Source: RGIG3872 sp045660245
GTDB lineage: Bacteria; Bacillota; Clostridia; Christensenellales; UBA1242
Length of the DNA stretch: 7,859 nt
Direction of reading: 5' to 3'
NCBI GenBank assembly: GCA_045660245.1
Contig: JAZRDJ010000094.1
Location: forward strand, 1 to 7,859
The notes beneath the pieces are model-generated. The model made no database searches, was not told where the DNA came from, and saw only the letters and a program-made list of their open reading frames with translations. Shown in pieces: positions 6,600 through 7,859 of the stretch. Made by a program: the position numbers and the translations under genes. Numbering within the stretch: position 1 is the first letter of the stretch; every line of letters begins with the position of its first letter.

Positions 6600-7544
6600 A
6601 TGGCAAGCAAAAGATTTTTGGTTTCTGGCACTCCGCACATAAGGCGTCACACGTCAACTGAGTTTCAATACTTGATGATCATTCTTGCTTTGATCCCATG
6701 TGTGGTGGCATCAATTGTCATTCACACTTTTTCAGCGCTCCTCATTTTGAGTGTTGCTGTTTTGGCGTGTTATGTATTTGACATTGTGTTCTCGCACATC
6801 TTTTTGGGACATTTTTCGTTCAGAGATTTTTCAAGTGTGATCACGGGAATGATCTTGGGGCTTGTGATGCCTGCAAAAGTTCCGGTGTTTTTTGTCTTGA
6901 TTGCAGCGGTGATTGCAACGCTCATTTCAAAAGTACTCTTTGGTGGTGAGGGAAAAGAACTCGTGAATCCTGCAGGTTTTGGTGCAAGTGTGCTTGCGGC
7001 GCTCGTTGTGGGGTTTGGAACAACACTCGTGGCATATTCGAGTGCAAATGGCGAAATTGTTTCGCCTTTTGTGAATTTTGCTGATGGGGATTATGGCACG
7101 GTGCCAATTCTTGATTTGTTTTTGGGGCATGGTGGTGGCATGATCGGAACGACTTGCGCGATTGCTTGTATTGCAGGTGGTGTACTCCTCATGGCGACGT
7201 CGGTTTTTGATTTCTATATACCATTACTATCTATCATTGCATTTGTGGTTACAACAGTTGTTACAAAAGGTGGTGCGGGTGTGATTCCTGAACTTTTGTC
7301 AGGTTCATTCTTGTTTGTGAGTTTTTTCATGCTTCCATCGCATTCGTCTTCGCCAGCGCTTTGGCCAGCCAAGACGATTTATGCCATTTTGTTTGGTATT
7401 CTTGCTGGGCTTGTGAGAGAATCGTATCTATTTGGTGAAGCAGGTGTGTTTTTCTGTTTGATTTTGATGAACATTATCTCTCCATTTTTGGACATGGTTT
7501 TGAGTATACTTTTCAGAGGAAGGAGGTCAAAAAAATATGAATAA
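6600..7544 (+). CDS. rnfD: RnfD-like membrane subunit of the Rnf complex, flavinylation motif not found
   Basis: This 314-residue integral membrane protein of the RnfD/NqrB family has about nine or ten hydrophobic helices. Conserved blocks: SGTPHIRR (9-16; family SSPHIHS), SSVITGMILGLVMPAKVP (78-95), LFGGEGKELVNPAGFG (113-128), LDLFLGHGGGMIG (171-183), LLSGSFLFVSFFM (232-244) and LMNIISPFLD (289-298). Normal RnfD carries FMN on a Thr in an SGAT/TTAT-PL motif shortly before LDLFLG. Here that stretch (150-170) reads NGEIVSPFVNF then ADGDYGTVPI and contains no such Thr motif. GSIGETS becomes GMIGTTC, and the usual FFMATD is FFMLPS. With RnfE it would form the ion-translocating membrane core. A G-rich site (6583-6588, inside rnfC) lies 11 bases before the ATG. 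The stop overlaps the next gene by eight bases. Identity as RnfD is firm; catalytic competence is uncertain. Confidence 0.9.
   Translation: MASKRFLVSGTPHIRRHTSTEFQYLMIILALIPCVVASIVIHTFSALLILSVAVLACYVFDIVFSHIFLGHFSFRDFSSVITGMILGLVMPAKVPVFFVLIAAVIATLISKVLFGGEGKELVNPAGFGASVLAALVVGFGTTLVAYSSANGEIVSPFVNFADGDYGTVPILDLFLGHGGGMIGTTCAIACIAGGVLLMATSVFDFYIPLLSIIAFVVTTVVTKGGAGVIPELLSGSFLFVSFFMLPSHSSSPALWPAKTIYAILFGILAGLVRESYLFGEAGVFFCLILMNIISPFLDMVLSILFRGRRSKKYE
7521..7526 (+). promoter_or_regulatory. Shine-Dalgarno site of the rnfE-like gene
   Basis: AGGAGG inside the 3' end of rnfD sits ten bases before the ATG at 7537. It fixes that start, even though the reading frame overlaps the rnfD stop. Confidence 0.8.
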
Positions 7545-7859
7545 GACCTATATCTCACCATCAAAACTTGCGTGTCTTGCCATATGCTGTATGGTGTCAT
7601 GTTTGGACGCGGGTTTTTCGACTTTTGTCATGAGTGTGTGCGCGGGGGCGACATATTTGCTCGGCATCATCATTGTTTCAAATATTGAAAAAATCACAAG
7701 CAATCATGTGCGTTTTGTGATCTTTGCGCTCATTGTGTCTGCAATGATGACAATCCTCAAGTTTGTGTTTGGTTATGTTGGTAGTCTTGAATTTTTGGAC
7801 GTGGCAAGCAAACTTGATTTTGCGACGCTCGGGGCGTTGGTGCTGGGGATTTATCCAAT
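7537..7859 (+). CDS. rnfE: RnfE/NqrD-family membrane subunit, 5' part (runs off the window)
   Basis: The first 107 residues are visible, beginning MNKTYISPSKLACLAICC. Compared from memory with RnfE (NPVLxxxLGLCPxLAVTTS, later PDKVRIPxFIVIIATFVTI), the sequence fits without gaps. SP (7-8) falls on NP, Cys17 on the Cys of LGLCP, which in RnfE/NqrD helps hold the intramembrane 2Fe-2S cluster, and SNHVRFVIFALIVSAMMTI on the VRI block. The ending LGALVLGIYP matches the LGIFIPLIVVNC region, so the second cluster Cys would lie just past the window. The usual P after Cys17 and the TTS are lost. The first helix is Cys-rich (13, 17, 18, 22, then 35). The ATG overlaps the rnfD stop (ATGAATAA), suggesting translational coupling. 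In the canonical order rnfCDGEAB an rnfG should come first; none is present here. RnfA is a less likely alternative. Confidence 0.75.
   Translation, partial: MNKTYISPSKLACLAICCMVSCLDAGFSTFVMSVCAGATYLLGIIIVSNIEKITSNHVRFVIFALIVSAMMTILKFVFGYVGSLEFLDVASKLDFATLGALVLGIYP

Noticed and set aside
7197..7240. Local codon shift in rnfD (adjacent TTA and CTA Leu codons plus ATA, otherwise rare here)
   Set aside because: Only a few codons long, and another CTA occurs later in the gene; too little to claim gene conversion or transfer.
1..7859. Mycoplasma-type code with TGA as tryptophan
   Set aside because: TGG encodes Trp throughout, no long gene contains an in-frame TGA, and the second TSUP gene ends at TGA.
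1..7859. CRISPR array, tRNA, rRNA, insertion sequence or attachment site
   Set aside because: No regularly spaced direct repeats, no tRNA-like cloverleaf, no transposase or integrase frame, and no terminal repeats were seen.

Overview
The window is a chromosomal stretch from a bacterium of moderate-to-low GC that uses the standard genetic code: TGG is the tryptophan codon and the long genes contain no in-frame TGA. Bacillota-style Shine-Dalgarno sites, a single-membrane type surface protein, a glycolytic gap gene and an rnf cluster point to an anaerobic member of Bacillota, most likely a Clostridia-type gut or sediment lineage. This assignment is an inference; no marker here fixes the genus.

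Layout. (1) 1-411 is the C-terminal 40% of a type I glyceraldehyde-3-phosphate dehydrogenase, with a terminator just after its stop. (2) 592-4116 on the minus strand is a 1174-residue secreted, membrane-anchored protein with four divergent carbohydrate-binding-like beta-sandwich modules, its own terminator (519-548) and a candidate promoter at 4225-4253. Its leader contains a GC-rich alternating purine-pyrimidine element that can form a hairpin. (3) 4306-5116 on the plus strand holds two small membrane genes, each matching one half of a TauE/SafE (TSUP) anion exporter, closed by a terminator at 5189-5223. (4) From 5207 a good sigma-A promoter, partly inside that terminator, leads into an rnf operon: rnfC, rnfD and the start of an RnfE/NqrD-family gene that runs off the window.

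The most notable content is this rnf operon. By overall architecture and conserved blocks the proteins are RnfC, RnfD and RnfE. However, RnfC lacks the glycine-rich FMN/NADH-binding signature while keeping both 4Fe-4S cysteine sets. RnfD lacks the SGAT-like threonine motif to which FMN is covalently attached. No rnfG, which encodes the other covalent flavoprotein, lies between rnfD and rnfE. Together these suggest a variant Rnf-like complex that has lost much of its flavin pathway and may not use NAD(H). This hypothesis rests on motif comparison from memory and on an operon whose 3' part is not visible.

The remaining genes show no clear functional link to one another. GapA belongs to central glycolysis, the large surface protein probably binds glycans or other extracellular ligands, and the split TSUP pair probably exports a small (sulfur-containing or organic) anion.
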